Source: JAPLUA01 sp964625855
Lineage (GTDB): Bacteria; Verrucomicrobiota; Verrucomicrobiia; Limisphaerales; UBA8199
DNA length: 64,000 bases
Reading direction: 5' to 3'
Assembly (NCBI GenBank): GCA_964625855.1
Contig: CAZVFC010000043.1
Location: 1-64,000, forward strand
Each line of letters starts with the position of its first letter. Positions within the stretch are counted from its first letter, which is position 1. This document shows positions 34,703 to 43,131 of this stretch, piece after piece. Position numbers and translations under genes: made by a program. Under the pieces are notes generated by a model, which worked only from the letters and a program-made list of their open reading frames with translations, was not told the DNA's origin and did not search any database.

Positions 34703-36224
34703 GTTGACACCATCGCATGCGCCAGGGCTTTGCTACTTGGCCGTGGTAATGGTCGTCACGCTTTTTGTACTCAGCCACGCGCTGAACCAGCGGTGGCAGG
34801 GCGATTTTTGGCAGCATAGCGCGTGTATACGTGAGATTTCAATCCACCCGCTTGTTCCGCAGCACCCCTTTCTAGCCCTCGATCATCCCCACGAGTTCTT
34901 CTCGCCGTACGCTGTAGCCGTCGGGTGGGCTTCGCGAGTGCTGCTGTTGGACCCTGTGCCAATGCTCGCTTGCATGGGAATCTTGAACCTCTCTTTCCTA
35001 TACGCATCCATGTATTGGTTTGCACTCCTGTTCACCGGGCAGAAGACAGCCGCATTCTACCTGCTGGTCTTCTCGTTGGTCTTTTGGGGGCCTGGACCGT
35101 TGATGTTCAGCGGTTTCTTTCATCTGCAAGTAGTGGGTGATACGGCGCCGTATCCGTCTCTCTTCTGCGCTGCACTTACACTGTTGGCATTGAGTCTTTA
35201 TCTGAAAATCACGCGCGGTGCAACTCTATGGTGGTTCGCCGTGGTGGGTATGATCCTGAGCTTCGTTCTGCTTACGCACCCTCATACGTTCGTCGCCTTG
35301 GCCATCATTCTGGGTGCATTTTGGTTTTCACTTCACCGTCGACTCGATGCACATACGACGCTTTTGACGTGCGCCTTTGCCATGGCCGTGGGTTTGGCTC
35401 TGCTATGGCCATACTACCCTTTTGCGGACCTGATCTTTCACGCGTCGGATGATCATCATTATGGGAATCGCTGGGTTTATGTAAACCTCGCACAGCGATA
35501 CTGGCCATTGCTCCTGTGCATTCCCATTCTTCTGGGCCGTTGGCAGAAGAAGCCGATCGATCCTCTAAATCTCGGCCTGCTCGGCTTGTTATTTGTATTT
35601 GTAGCGGCATACGTGACGGAGAAGTATGGTTTTGGCAGGATCATCACATTTATGGTCTTCTTCGTCCACTTGGCGGCGGCACAATGGCTAGCAGAGACCG
35701 AATCTGCCCGGTCGTCTGGAGTCGTAGCCGCGCGACGGAGCGACAGCCTGCTTTATGAAAGTGTGCGGGGTGTGGCTTTGGGATTGGCACTTTACTTTAC
35801 CGGAGTCGGTATATATCGCTACCGCCCTGGGAGATTGTCCACTTGCAGTGAGGTGGCCCGCCTTGGAGATTACGTCAGTCGCGACAGCGTGATCCTCACC
35901 GACCTTGCTACGGGACGTATTGTGCCGTCGTTTAGTGGCAAGGTAGTGGCCATAGACGTCTACCAAAGTTTCGTTCCAGAGATGGCGGCCCGGCAGCGTG
36001 ATGTGAATCTGTTTTTTGCGCAAGTCACCTCGACGCAGCAACGGTACGAGATACTTAAAGCTTACAAGGTGGACTACGTTTTCATCAACCACAGCAACGT
36101 GCGCGTCTTGCCATCAACGTTGCATGAGATAGCATCTCTGGGAACACCTGTCTATTGTACGAGCGACTCGGCTCTCATTGCTATCGGTCGCAGCCCAACC
36201 TCTCGAAACCGCAGTCACCAATAG
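34572..36224 (+). CDS. Multi-spanning membrane protein, GT-C-like
   Basis: Up to 550 residues. The first ATG (34572) overlaps the preceding gene by 131 bp; a start at ATG 34629 or later, just before the first helix (GLCYLAVVMVVTLFVLSHAL), is more likely. About 10 hydrophobic segments follow, and then a soluble periplasmic tail (from about 425: LGDYVSRDSVILTDLATGR, VDYVFINHSNVRVLPS). The periplasmic-loop motif SIHPLVPQHPFLALDHPHEF suggests a GT-C type glycosyltransferase. The exact role is unknown. Confidence 0.65.
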   Translation: MADCLSSNWHPPAGEWQLAMVAASRVGGRWADKPELKLKATLARLTPSHAPGLCYLAVVMVVTLFVLSHALNQRWQGDFWQHSACIREISIHPLVPQHPFLALDHPHEFFSPYAVAVGWASRVLLLDPVPMLACMGILNLSFLYASMYWFALLFTGQKTAAFYLLVFSLVFWGPGPLMFSGFFHLQVVGDTAPYPSLFCAALTLLALSLYLKITRGATLWWFAVVGMILSFVLLTHPHTFVALAIILGAFWFSLHRRLDAHTTLLTCAFAMAVGLALLWPYYPFADLIFHASDDHHYGNRWVYVNLAQRYWPLLLCIPILLGRWQKKPIDPLNLGLLGLLFVFVAAYVTEKYGFGRIITFMVFFVHLAAAQWLAETESARSSGVVAARRSDSLLYESVRGVALGLALYFTGVGIYRYRPGRLSTCSEVARLGDYVSRDSVILTDLATGRIVPSFSGKVVAIDVYQSFVPEMAARQRDVNLFFAQVTSTQQRYEILKAYKVDYVFINHSNVRVLPSTLHEIASLGTPVYCTSDSALIAIGRSPTSRNRSHQ

Positions 36225-36226
36225 AC

Positions 36227-36601
36227 ATTGATTATACTGCCCGAGAGCATTCTCGCGTACATACCGAATGTTATCGTCCGCGAGATTCAGATCGTGGCAA
36301 TGAGATCAAGCGCTGTTGCCACGTGCTTCTCAGAAAGTGTTGCAGCGTCCTGGTGCCGCCGAATGAGCGCGTGCTGAGCCTTGCCTGTGGGCTGGGTGAC
36401 GTGTTGGCGGCTGTCAAGCCTGCTGTCGGAGTTGGGATCGGCTTATGCGAGGAAATGGCCAACAGAGCCAGACCCAGGCACCCGAACCTGCTGTCGGTTG
36501 AGGGAGAGGCCACACAGGTTAAGGCTGAGGGCCGGCTCGATTATGCGCTGTTGCCCGACTTTCTTAACGATGTTCCTGATGCGAATCCTGATCGCACATA
36601 A
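36227..36601 (+). pseudogene. Truncated class I methyltransferase
   Basis: In-frame sequence CSVLVPPNERVLSLACGLGD then VLAAVKPAVGVGIGLCEEMA and EGRLDYALLPDFLNDVPDAN is the first half of a SAM methyltransferase (motif I with LACGLGD). It stops at 36601, inside the start of the next glycosyltransferase. No clear start codon precedes it; homology begins near 36227. In related loci this domain is followed by about 120 more residues, so this is a remnant. Confidence 0.6.
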
Positions 36602-37790
36602 CGACTACGGCCAGCCTAGCGGCGAGGAGCACGCACTGGCAGCGCTGGCGAGTCTAGCAAACCGCGCAGGGCACGATGTAGTGTGGCTCCGGCGAAGCTC
36701 CACCGAGATTGGCCGTTCTCTGGCAAGGAAGGCCAAAGCCTTCCTTGCCGGTGTCGCCAACCCCTGGATGGCATGGCGGATGGCGAAGATGCTGGAGATG
36801 GAGATGCCGGATCTGGTTATCGTTCAGAACTTGTATCCCTTTCTATCTCCCAGCGTCCTGGTTCCGTGCAGACGTCGTTGGGTGCCGGTGATCATGCGTT
36901 GTCCGAACTACCGCCTTTTCTGCCCGAACTCGTTACACCTTAGCCACGGACAGGTGTGCGAACGGTGCCTGGGCGGGCGTGAATACTTTTGCCTGCTGCG
37001 CAATTGCGAGCGCGACATCTTCAAAAGCGCCGGCTACGCACTGCGTGGCTGGGCCGCCCGTGTCTCGCGCCGCATTCTGGACAACGTTAATATCTTTATT
37101 GTCCTGTCCGAGTTCCAGCGCCAGCGCTTCATCGCCCAGGACATCCCCCCCGAACGGATCGAAATCCTCCACAACATCACGCCGAACGTTGAACCACTCT
37201 CCACTGACGCACCGACTTACCGAAGCATTGAAACACTGTCATCTGACCTCCGTCTTCCGTCGTCCGGCTGCATCGCTTTCGTGGGCCGGGCCAGTCCGGA
37301 GAAGGGGATCGAGGATTTCGTCGAGGCGGCGCGCCGGTTGCCACATCTGCCGTTCGCTGTCGCAGGCGCGACGGCGCGGATGCCGTGGCTGATCCGGCAG
37401 AGTCCGCCCAACGTGCGTTGGCTGGGGTTTCTTAACGCGGAGGACTTGAACCATTTCATTTCCAAGTCGCGTATCGTCGTCCTCTCTACGCGCTGTTTCG
37501 AGGGTTTCCCCAATGTTGTCACGCACGCCATGGCATTGCGCAAGCCGGTGGTGGCTTCGCGCATCGGGGCGTTGCCGGAAATTGTTGACGAAGACCGGAC
37601 GGGGCTCCTGTTCGAGACGCGGAACGTGGCGGACCTCGTTCAGAAGATTCAAACGTTGGTGGCCGATCCGGCGCTGTGCGCGCGCCTGGGTCAGGCCGGC
37701 CGAGAGAAGGCGCTACGCGTCTATAGTGAAGAAGTCGTGGCGCGGCGGTTCATGGAGATTTGTCGCAAGGCGGTAAGCGCGAAGCGGTAA
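36579..37790 (+). CDS. Family 4 glycosyltransferase
   Basis: 403 residues from ATG 36579 (MRILIAHNDYGQPSGEEHAL); ATG 36570 also fits. It has a Cys-rich acceptor loop (MRCPNYRLFCPNS, GQVCERCLGG, FCLLRNC) typical of one GT4 branch, then the GT-B donor domain: CIAFVGRASPEKGIEDFVEA, VVLSTRCFEGFPNVVTHAMA, KPVVASRIGALPEIV. It lies downstream of the methyltransferase remnant with overlap. Directly after the stop comes a GGTAAGC/GCGAAGC heptamer pair (37771-37806). Confidence 0.87.
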   Translation: MRILIAHNDYGQPSGEEHALAALASLANRAGHDVVWLRRSSTEIGRSLARKAKAFLAGVANPWMAWRMAKMLEMEMPDLVIVQNLYPFLSPSVLVPCRRRWVPVIMRCPNYRLFCPNSLHLSHGQVCERCLGGREYFCLLRNCERDIFKSAGYALRGWAARVSRRILDNVNIFIVLSEFQRQRFIAQDIPPERIEILHNITPNVEPLSTDAPTYRSIETLSSDLRLPSSGCIAFVGRASPEKGIEDFVEAARRLPHLPFAVAGATARMPWLIRQSPPNVRWLGFLNAEDLNHFISKSRIVVLSTRCFEGFPNVVTHAMALRKPVVASRIGALPEIVDEDRTGLLFETRNVADLVQKIQTLVADPALCARLGQAGREKALRVYSEEVVARRFMEICRKAVSAKR

Positions 37791-37814
37791 GCGCGAAGCG
37801 CTTAGCGCACCGCA

Positions 37815-38929
37815 ATGCTTTTCAACGCTTTCCAGTACCTGCTGTTCTTTCCGGTCGTCTGTCTGCTGTATTTCGCGACACCGTTTCGGTGGCGGACGGT
37901 TTTGCTGCTGCTGGCCAGCTACTGCTTCTACATGTGCTGGCGGTGGGAATACGTCCTGCTCATCGTCGTGCAGACGGAGATCAACTTCCTGTGCGGCCTT
38001 TGGATGGTGAAGGCGAGAACGCCGCGGGGCAAGAAGGCATTGTTGGCAACCGGGATTGTGCTGCCGCTCGCGATCCTCTTCTTCTTTAAATATTTCAATT
38101 TTGCGAGCACCTCGCTGCAGGCTCTCTCCGGACTCTGGCACGGCACCTACCGCTTCCCGCACCTGGACGTGCTCCTGCCGATCGGCATCTCCTTCCACAC
38201 TTTCCAAACCCTAAGCTACACCATTGACCTGTACCGCGGCCGGATTCCCGTCGAGCGCAGCTTCACCAGGTTTGCCTTGTGTGTGTCGTTTTCCCCCTGC
38301 TGGTGGCCGGGCCGATCGAGCGGGCCGGTCGCTTGCTGCCGCAGTTGGAGCGGGAGAACCATTTTGATGTGGCGCGGCTCAGTTCTGGCCTGAAGCTGAT
38401 GCTCTGGGGTTTCTTCAAGAAGGTGGTCATTGCCGACCGCCTGGCCGAGTATGTAACCAAGGTCTATGCCCAGCCGGGGGATTATTCAGGCGCCACGCTG
38501 GCGCTGGCGGCCTACTGCTTCGCCTTCCAGATTTAGTGCGATTTCTCCGGTTACACCGACATTGCCCTCGGCTCGGCGCGGGTGCTAGGCTACGACCTAA
38601 TGCAGAACTTCAAGCTGCCCTATCTGTCGCGCGCGATCTCCGAGTTCTGGCAGCGTTGGCACATCTCCCTCTCGACCTGGTTTCGGGATTATCTTTCCCA
38701 GCCAGCCTGTGGGATGGCTGTGGATTACAGTCGAGAGTTTCAGGACCGCCATGAGCTGTTCTTTGACGCCGTTCACCTGAATCCGAAGGGGCAACCGCTG
38801 GTGAGCCAGCGGCTGGGGCAGGATCTCGCTCCATGGTTGAGGACAGGTCAGGTAAGCATGGCTGATGCCGGCGCCCGCACCGCCAAGAGCCAGTCCCGGG
38901 AGACAACTGCGCCTCACGATGTGCCTTGA
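37815..38929 (+). pseudogene. MBOAT O-acyltransferase fused to an SGNH tail, broken
   Basis: Frame 1 (37815 to about 38280) gives the MBOAT N-terminus (MLFNAFQYLLFFPVVCLLYF, ILFFFKYFNF, LPIGISFHTFQTLSYTIDLY). A frameshift near 38280 moves to frame 2 (FPLLVAGPIERAGRLLPQLE, LKLMLWGFFKKVVIADRLAE). A TAG at 38534-38536 replaces the Tyr expected in QIYCDFSGYTDIA. The frame then runs through FWQRWHISLSTWFRDYL. After YLSQPACGMAV the MBOAT catalytic His region is absent, and the sequence becomes RHELFFDAVHLNPKGQPLVS, the end of an AlgJ/DltD-like SGNH acetyltransferase. So there is one frameshift, one nonsense codon and one large deletion joining two genes. Confidence 0.75.
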
Positions 38930-39683
38930 GTCTACGGATCTCGGCTGGCTGCGGGTTTCCTGCACCGACCGCCCCGGGGCCCTGCGCTGGGTCGAGGAGA
39001 CAATTCGGTGCGGTAAGGCACGGCACGCCTGCTTCTGCGAGGCGAGCCTGCTGGCGAACATGTCCCGCAATCCGGCGGTGGCTGAGGCCGTCCGTGGCGC
39101 CGATGCCGTGTTTCCAGACGGCATTGCCATGGTGATCCTGGGACGCCTGCTCGGGTACCGGCTGCCTGGGCGCATACCTGGCCCCAGCTTCCTGCCGGCA
39201 GCCTGCGAGCACGGCCTTCCATTGGGGTGGCGCCACTACTTCTACGGGGGGGCGCCAGGCGTTGCGGACCGGCTAGCCGAGCGGCTGCGCGCGCGCTTTC
39301 CCGGTCTTCAAGTCGTGGGTGCCTTCGCTCCGCCGTTCCGGCCGCTGACCACCGCCGAGGAGGAGGAAGTCAAATTTCGCATCGAGGCCAGTGGCGCTGA
39401 CCTTCTGTGGGTGTGTCTCGGCAGCCCCAAGCAGGAGCTCTGGGCCGCCGAACACGTTGGGAAGATTCGAGTGCCGGTGATCCTGCCCGTCGGCGCCGCT
39501 TTCGATTTCCACTCCGGGCATCGGCCCTGGGCGCCGTCTTGGATTCGTGCCGTCGGGATGGAATGGCTGTTTCGCACATTGACCGGGGGCCACAGGACTT
39601 TTCTGCGCAACATCCGCTGTGTGCCGAGGGTGGTTGGGATCCTCTCCAAAGCGGCCCTGCACCGGGTGGTGGGGAGGCGATAG
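38919..39683 (+). CDS. WecG/TagA/CpsF-type glycosyltransferase
   Basis: 254 residues from ATG 38919, which overlaps the end of the acyltransferase pseudogene. GT26 motifs are present: FCEASLLANMSRNPAVAEAV, ADAVFPDGIAMVILGRLLGY, WRHYFYGGAPGVADRLAERL, LLWVCLGSPKQELWAAEH, PVGAAFDFHSGHRPWAPSWI and GMEWLFRTLTGG. It adds the second sugar (ManNAc-type) to the undecaprenyl-linked primer in characterised members and would act after the WecA-like enzyme. Confidence 0.85.
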   Translation: MCLESTDLGWLRVSCTDRPGALRWVEETIRCGKARHACFCEASLLANMSRNPAVAEAVRGADAVFPDGIAMVILGRLLGYRLPGRIPGPSFLPAACEHGLPLGWRHYFYGGAPGVADRLAERLRARFPGLQVVGAFAPPFRPLTTAEEEEVKFRIEASGADLLWVCLGSPKQELWAAEHVGKIRVPVILPVGAAFDFHSGHRPWAPSWIRAVGMEWLFRTLTGGHRTFLRNIRCVPRVVGILSKAALHRVVGRR

Positions 39684-39785
39684 GCGGTGTTTCGGCGGAA
39701 CAGCGGAATGGGACCGGCAAGATGGGAACGTTGAAACGCTTAAAGCCCGAAATGCTGGAAAGCCGAGAGCGGTGGACGGAGGGCG

Positions 39786-40228
39786 GAGGGCGGAGAACTG
39801 AAGACAGAGGACAGAAAACGGATGACACAAGATGGGTGAGCGGATCAGCAGTTACAAGGGGTTGCAGGTTTATCAGTTGGCGTGCGAGCTGGACGAACGG
39901 ATATTCCAGGAAACCAAGCAGTGGCCAAGCGAAGAGAAGTATGCCCTCATTGACCAAATCCGCCGGTCATCTCGCGCGATCGGTGCGAATATAGCTGAAA
40001 GCTGGGCGAAACGGCGGTATCCTGCGCATTTTGTCAGTAAGCTGACCGATGCGGACGGGGAGCTGCAGGAGACAATGCACTGGCTTGGACGAGCTGCCGC
40101 TTATGGCTACCTGACGTCGGAAAAGTTGGAGGCGCTCGAAGCTCTATGTCACACAATCGGCGCGAAACTCGGCAAAATGATGCAGAAACCGGACTCCTTC
40201 TGTTAGCCCGTGTCTGTCCTCCTTCATC
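39786..40228 (+). repeat. 443-bp perfect direct repeat, copy 1
   Basis: Identical by eye to 41265-41707 (offset 1479). It contains a complete S23-type gene and ends in heptamer arrays on both sides (GAGGGCGGAGAACTGAAGAC at the left, GTCTGTCCTCCTTCATC at the right). The first mismatch on the right is at 40229. Confidence 0.92.
39832..40206 (+). CDS. Four-helix bundle protein (S23/TIGR02436), copy 1
   Basis: 124 residues: SSYKGLQVYQLACELDERIF, LIDQIRRSSRAIGANIAESW, AHFVSKLTDADGELQETMHW. This is the four-helix bundle family first seen in intervening sequences of 23S rRNA genes and often linked to mobile or retroelement-like contexts; its function is unknown. The protein is identical to the one at 41311-41685. 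Confidence 0.88.
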   Translation: MGERISSYKGLQVYQLACELDERIFQETKQWPSEEKYALIDQIRRSSRAIGANIAESWAKRRYPAHFVSKLTDADGELQETMHWLGRAAAYGYLTSEKLEALEALCHTIGAKLGKMMQKPDSFC

Positions 40229-40325
40229 TGTCCTCCGTCTTCAGTCCTCCGCCCTCCGTCCGCCGTCCTCTGTCCTCCGGCTTCGGTCCTCTGTCATCCG
40301 TCCGCTGTCCTCCGTGCCCTGAATG
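40209..40325 (+). repeat. CTCCGTC/CTCTGTC heptamer array
   Basis: About 16 degenerate units (TGTCCTCCGTCTTCAGTCCT and similar) between S23 copy 1 and the MNT gene. Confidence 0.9.
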
Positions 40326-40375
40326 CCAAAACCGTGGCACTTGACGGCGGCGTGCCCGAGCCTCAAACTAACCTC

Positions 40376-40708
40376 ATGACCCTGCTGCAGGAAATGGAAA
40401 CCGAGCGGTCGCAGAAGCGCGAACGGTTGCGCTTGGAAACGCGGCGGGAATTGCGTGCGGCTTTGGCTGAACTGGGGCTGGAGGGCAAAGTCATCGTGTT
40501 CGGTTCCCTGGTCAAGCCGGGCCGGTTCACGGAGCACTCGGACGTTGATGTGGCCATGGACAGCGAGCCGGCGGGCTTTAGCCTCTACCAGTTGACGAGC
40601 CTGCTTGCCGAGCGGCTGGGCCGCAGAGTGGATGTGGTCTTGCTGCGGGAATGCCGCTTTCGGGACAAGGTTTTGCGCGAGGGAGAATCGTGGACGCTGC
40701 CGGATTGA
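40376..40708 (+). CDS. MNT-type nucleotidyltransferase (antitoxin of HepT pair)
   Basis: 110 residues from ATG 40376; GTG 40334 would add 14. The nucleotidyltransferase motif VIVFGSLVKPG then HSDVDVAMDSEP (GS...DVD) is complete. MNT proteins AMPylate their HEPN partner and so act as antitoxins in characterised pairs. It overlaps the next gene by 19 bp, and both sit between the two identical S23 repeats. Confidence 0.8.
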   Translation: MTLLQEMETERSQKRERLRLETRRELRAALAELGLEGKVIVFGSLVKPGRFTEHSDVDVAMDSEPAGFSLYQLTSLLAERLGRRVDVVLLRECRFRDKVLREGESWTLPD

Positions 40709-41163
40709 ACATCCTCCTCCGGGAGTTGGCTGCCGATTGTGAGGTGGCGCGCGACGCGGCGCACAAGGCTGGTCAACGAGTGCGGCTGGATTCTCCTGGC
40801 CACCTCGAAGCCTGCGCCTATGAGCTGGCACGATTCTTCAATGTGCTCGAGAAAATGCTCGAGCGTATCTGTGAAGCCTTCGAGAATCATTTCGAGAAGC
40901 GCGGCGATTACCACGAGAAGCTCGTCCAGCGTCTCAGTCTTGACCTTAAGGGCATCCGCCCGGCCTTCATCCCGCGAGTCCGAGTGGCCGCGGTGCGTGA
41001 ACTCAAGGGGTTTCGGCACGTGATGCGTCATGCCTATGAGCTGACCTTGCGGCCGGACCGCCTGGCCGAGCTGGCCAGCCTGGCCGAGCAGGTGGCCGCT
41101 GATCTCCCTGAATGGTGCGCCGATTTTGGCGACAGAGTCCGCGCCGAACAGGGGTGGAGCTGA
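40690..41163 (+). CDS. HepT-like HEPN ribonuclease toxin
   Basis: 157 residues from GTG 40690. It is all-helical, with the HEPN-type Rx4H element in LKGFRHVMRHAYELTL (RHVMRH followed by AY). AYELARFFNVLEKMLERICE is the typical central helix. Homologues are tRNA- or mRNA-cleaving toxins inactivated by the adjacent MNT enzyme. It is coupled to the upstream MNT gene and appears intact. Confidence 0.75.
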   Translation: MDAAGLNILLRELAADCEVARDAAHKAGQRVRLDSPGHLEACAYELARFFNVLEKMLERICEAFENHFEKRGDYHEKLVQRLSLDLKGIRPAFIPRVRVAAVRELKGFRHVMRHAYELTLRPDRLAELASLAEQVAADLPEWCADFGDRVRAEQGWS

Positions 41164-41167
41164 AGGG

Positions 41168-41300
41168 GCTAATGAGGGCGGAGGGCGGAGGACGGAGGAC
41201 AGAGGACGGGAGACAGAGGACGGAGGACGGAAGACGGAAGACGGAGGACGGAGGACGGAGGACAGAGGGCGGAGAACTGAAGACAGAGGACAGAAAACGG
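41168..41300 (+). repeat. GAGGACG heptamer array
   Basis: GGCGGAGGACGGAGGACAGA and similar units, about 17 copies with 7-bp period, between hepT and S23 copy 2. It is the reverse-complement class of the CTCCGTC arrays. Confidence 0.9.
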
Positions 41301-41707
41301 ATGACACAAGATGGGTGAGCGGATCAGCAGTTACAAGGGGTTGCAGGTTTATCAGTTGGCGTGCGAGCTGGACGAACGGATATTCCAGGAAACCAAGCAG
41401 TGGCCAAGCGAAGAGAAGTATGCCCTCATTGACCAAATCCGCCGGTCATCTCGCGCGATCGGTGCGAATATAGCTGAAAGCTGGGCGAAACGGCGGTATC
41501 CTGCGCATTTTGTCAGTAAGCTGACCGATGCGGACGGGGAGCTGCAGGAGACAATGCACTGGCTTGGACGAGCTGCCGCTTATGGCTACCTGACGTCGGA
41601 AAAGTTGGAGGCGCTCGAAGCTCTATGTCACACAATCGGCGCGAAACTCGGCAAAATGATGCAGAAACCGGACTCCTTCTGTTAGCCCGTGTCTGTCCTC
41701 CTTCATC
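41265..41707 (+). repeat. 443-bp perfect direct repeat, copy 2
   Basis: See 39786-40228. The same bases extend from the end of the left heptamer array through the S23 gene into the right array. The two copies flank the MNT-HepT pair. Confidence 0.92.
41311..41685 (+). CDS. Four-helix bundle protein (S23/TIGR02436), copy 2
   Basis: Identical in protein and in nucleotides to the gene at 39832-40206, so a very recent duplication, or gene conversion between the copies. It is preceded and followed by heptamer arrays. Confidence 0.88.
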   Translation: MGERISSYKGLQVYQLACELDERIFQETKQWPSEEKYALIDQIRRSSRAIGANIAESWAKRRYPAHFVSKLTDADGELQETMHWLGRAAAYGYLTSEKLEALEALCHTIGAKLGKMMQKPDSFC

Positions 41708-41875
41708 CGTCCTCTGTCTTCAGTCCTCCGTCTTCAGTCCTCTGTCCTCCGTTTTCCGTCCTCTGTCCTCCGTTTTCCGTCCTCTGTCCTCCGTCTTCCG
41801 GCTTCCGCCCTCCGCCATCCGTCGCCCGGCGTCCGTCTTCGGTCCTCTGCCCACTGTCCTCCGTCTTCCCGCTTC
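41688..41875 (+). repeat. CTCTGTC/CTCCGTC heptamer array
   Basis: About 25 degenerate units (CCTCTGTCCTCCGTTTTCCG and similar). The longest array in the window. No gene is seen from here to 42059. Confidence 0.9.
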
Positions 41876-42059
41876 TGGGGTTGTGACGCGAAACCGAGGA
41901 ACTCCTGGCCATTTTTACCAGCATGACCGTCAAGGTGGCATTTGATTTCAGCCTGTCAGCACGTCCGCTTTTCAGCCTTTGCCTTCGTGATGTCAGCATG
42001 TCAGCGCCGGTGCGGCCGGTTGGCTTGACGTAGCGCTCGAAAACCAGCATGTTCTGAAC

Positions 42060-42362
42060 ATGAGTGCAATCGCGGAAACACCTGCAACTGAGTTGGGTGC
42101 GATGATCGTCCAAACGCCTGGCATCCTCGGTGGGAAGCCCCGCGTTAAAGGCCATCGCACTGCTGTCCACCGGGTGGCGGGTTGGTGGAAATTGGGATTG
42201 ACGATCGAAGAGATTGGCGAGCGATTGCCTGCGCTGGCCCCGGCCGAAATCCACGCGGCGCTGGCTTATTACCATCTGCATCGGGAAGAAATTGAGAGCT
42301 ACCTCGAGGATGAGCGCGCGGTGTGCAGCAGTCTTGAACGCAAACGGTCCGCGCAACCTTGA
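42060..42362 (+). CDS. DUF433 antitoxin
   Basis: 100 residues: IVQTPGILGGKPRVKGHRTA, VHRVAGWWKLGLTIEEIGER, APAEIHAALAYYHLHREEIE. This is the DUF433 winged-helix fold (VapB45-like antitoxin). It overlaps the toxin start (TTGA), so the two are translationally coupled. It should repress its own operon. Confidence 0.82.
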   Translation: MSAIAETPATELGAMIVQTPGILGGKPRVKGHRTAVHRVAGWWKLGLTIEEIGERLPALAPAEIHAALAYYHLHREEIESYLEDERAVCSSLERKRSAQP

Positions 42363-42736
42363 GTGCGATAAAGCTTCACCTTGATGAAGATGCGGACGCC
42401 CATGCCTTGTTGAATGCGCTGCGTCAGCGCGGATTGGATGTCTCCTCGAGCCGGGAACTGGCACTGCTGCAATGTTCGGACGAAGAGCAGTTGACTTGGG
42501 CCTTTGAACAGCGGCGTGCCATTTACACATACAATGCGTCCGATTTCTGTCGTCTCCACTCAGAATTCATTCGGCATCGTCGCCACCATCCGGGCATCAT
42601 CATTGGCGATCAACAAGTGCTTTCCGTCGGTGAGGTGACGCGGCGTTTGTTGAGAATCAGCGAGGTCAGAGCCGCTGCTGACATGGAAGACAACCTCGAA
42701 TTCCTGAGCAACTGGAGCGATGCGACTGTCCGCTAA
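42359..42736 (+). CDS. DUF5615 PIN-like toxin
   Basis: 125 residues from TTG 42359. Mut7-C/PIN-like fold: IKLHLDEDADAHALLNALRQ, GLDVSSSRELALLQCSDEEQ and TYNASDFCRLHSEFIRH with acidic residues where the PIN-type metal site is expected. DUF433-DUF5615 is a known TA arrangement (VapBC45-like). The start codon is fixed by the 4-bp overlap. Confidence 0.8.
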   Translation: MSAIKLHLDEDADAHALLNALRQRGLDVSSSRELALLQCSDEEQLTWAFEQRRAIYTYNASDFCRLHSEFIRHRRHHPGIIIGDQQVLSVGEVTRRLLRISEVRAAADMEDNLEFLSNWSDATVR

Positions 42737-43040
42737 CCTCTGTCCTCCGTTCTTCCGTCCTTGATTTCGCCGATTTCAGCTTTCCCCTTCCAGACTTATT
42801 CCTTTCTGTTTTGTCCTGAGCTTTCAGCTTGTGCGCATTTCAGTATTTGATTTGGCAGGTTCAGCATTTCGGTTCTCCGCGTTTGGTCTGGGATTTCAGC
42901 TTTTAGCCCAATGCCCTGTCAGCAGTTCTGCCCATGAACTTGCATGTCACCCATTCCGCCGCAACGACTGGCGGAATGGTTTATTTCGCCTTGCCACGCG
43001 CGCTTTGCGCTTGGCCTGCTCATTATGGGCGAGACGGGGC
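42737..43040. other. Spacer with heptamer words
   Basis: CTCTGTCCTCCGTTCTTCCG (42738-42760), TTTCAGC words (42775-42910) and no gene; it leads into the palindrome at 43041. Confidence 0.7.
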
Positions 43041-43113
43041 CGCCGGGTGAGGGCACCCGGCCTACATCCCCCACAAAACCGTCCCTTTGTGGGCCGGGTG
43101 CCCTCACCCGGCG
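43041..43113. repeat. Inverted repeat, GGGTGAGGGCACCC type
   Basis: CGCCGGGTGAGGGCACCCGG (from 43041) and CCGGGTGCCCTCACCCGGCG (to 43113) are perfect inverted copies, and each arm is itself a hairpin (CCGGGTG..CACCCGG). The loop holds CCACAAA..TTTGTGG. Same architecture as the other dispersed palindromes but a different sequence. Confidence 0.88.
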
Positions 43114-43131
43114 GGGGTTGACAGGGCTATA

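Noticed and set aside
40209..41875. Heptamer arrays considered as a CRISPR array
   Set aside because: Units are 7 bp, degenerate and contiguous; there are no 24-40 bp repeats with unique spacers and no cas genes.
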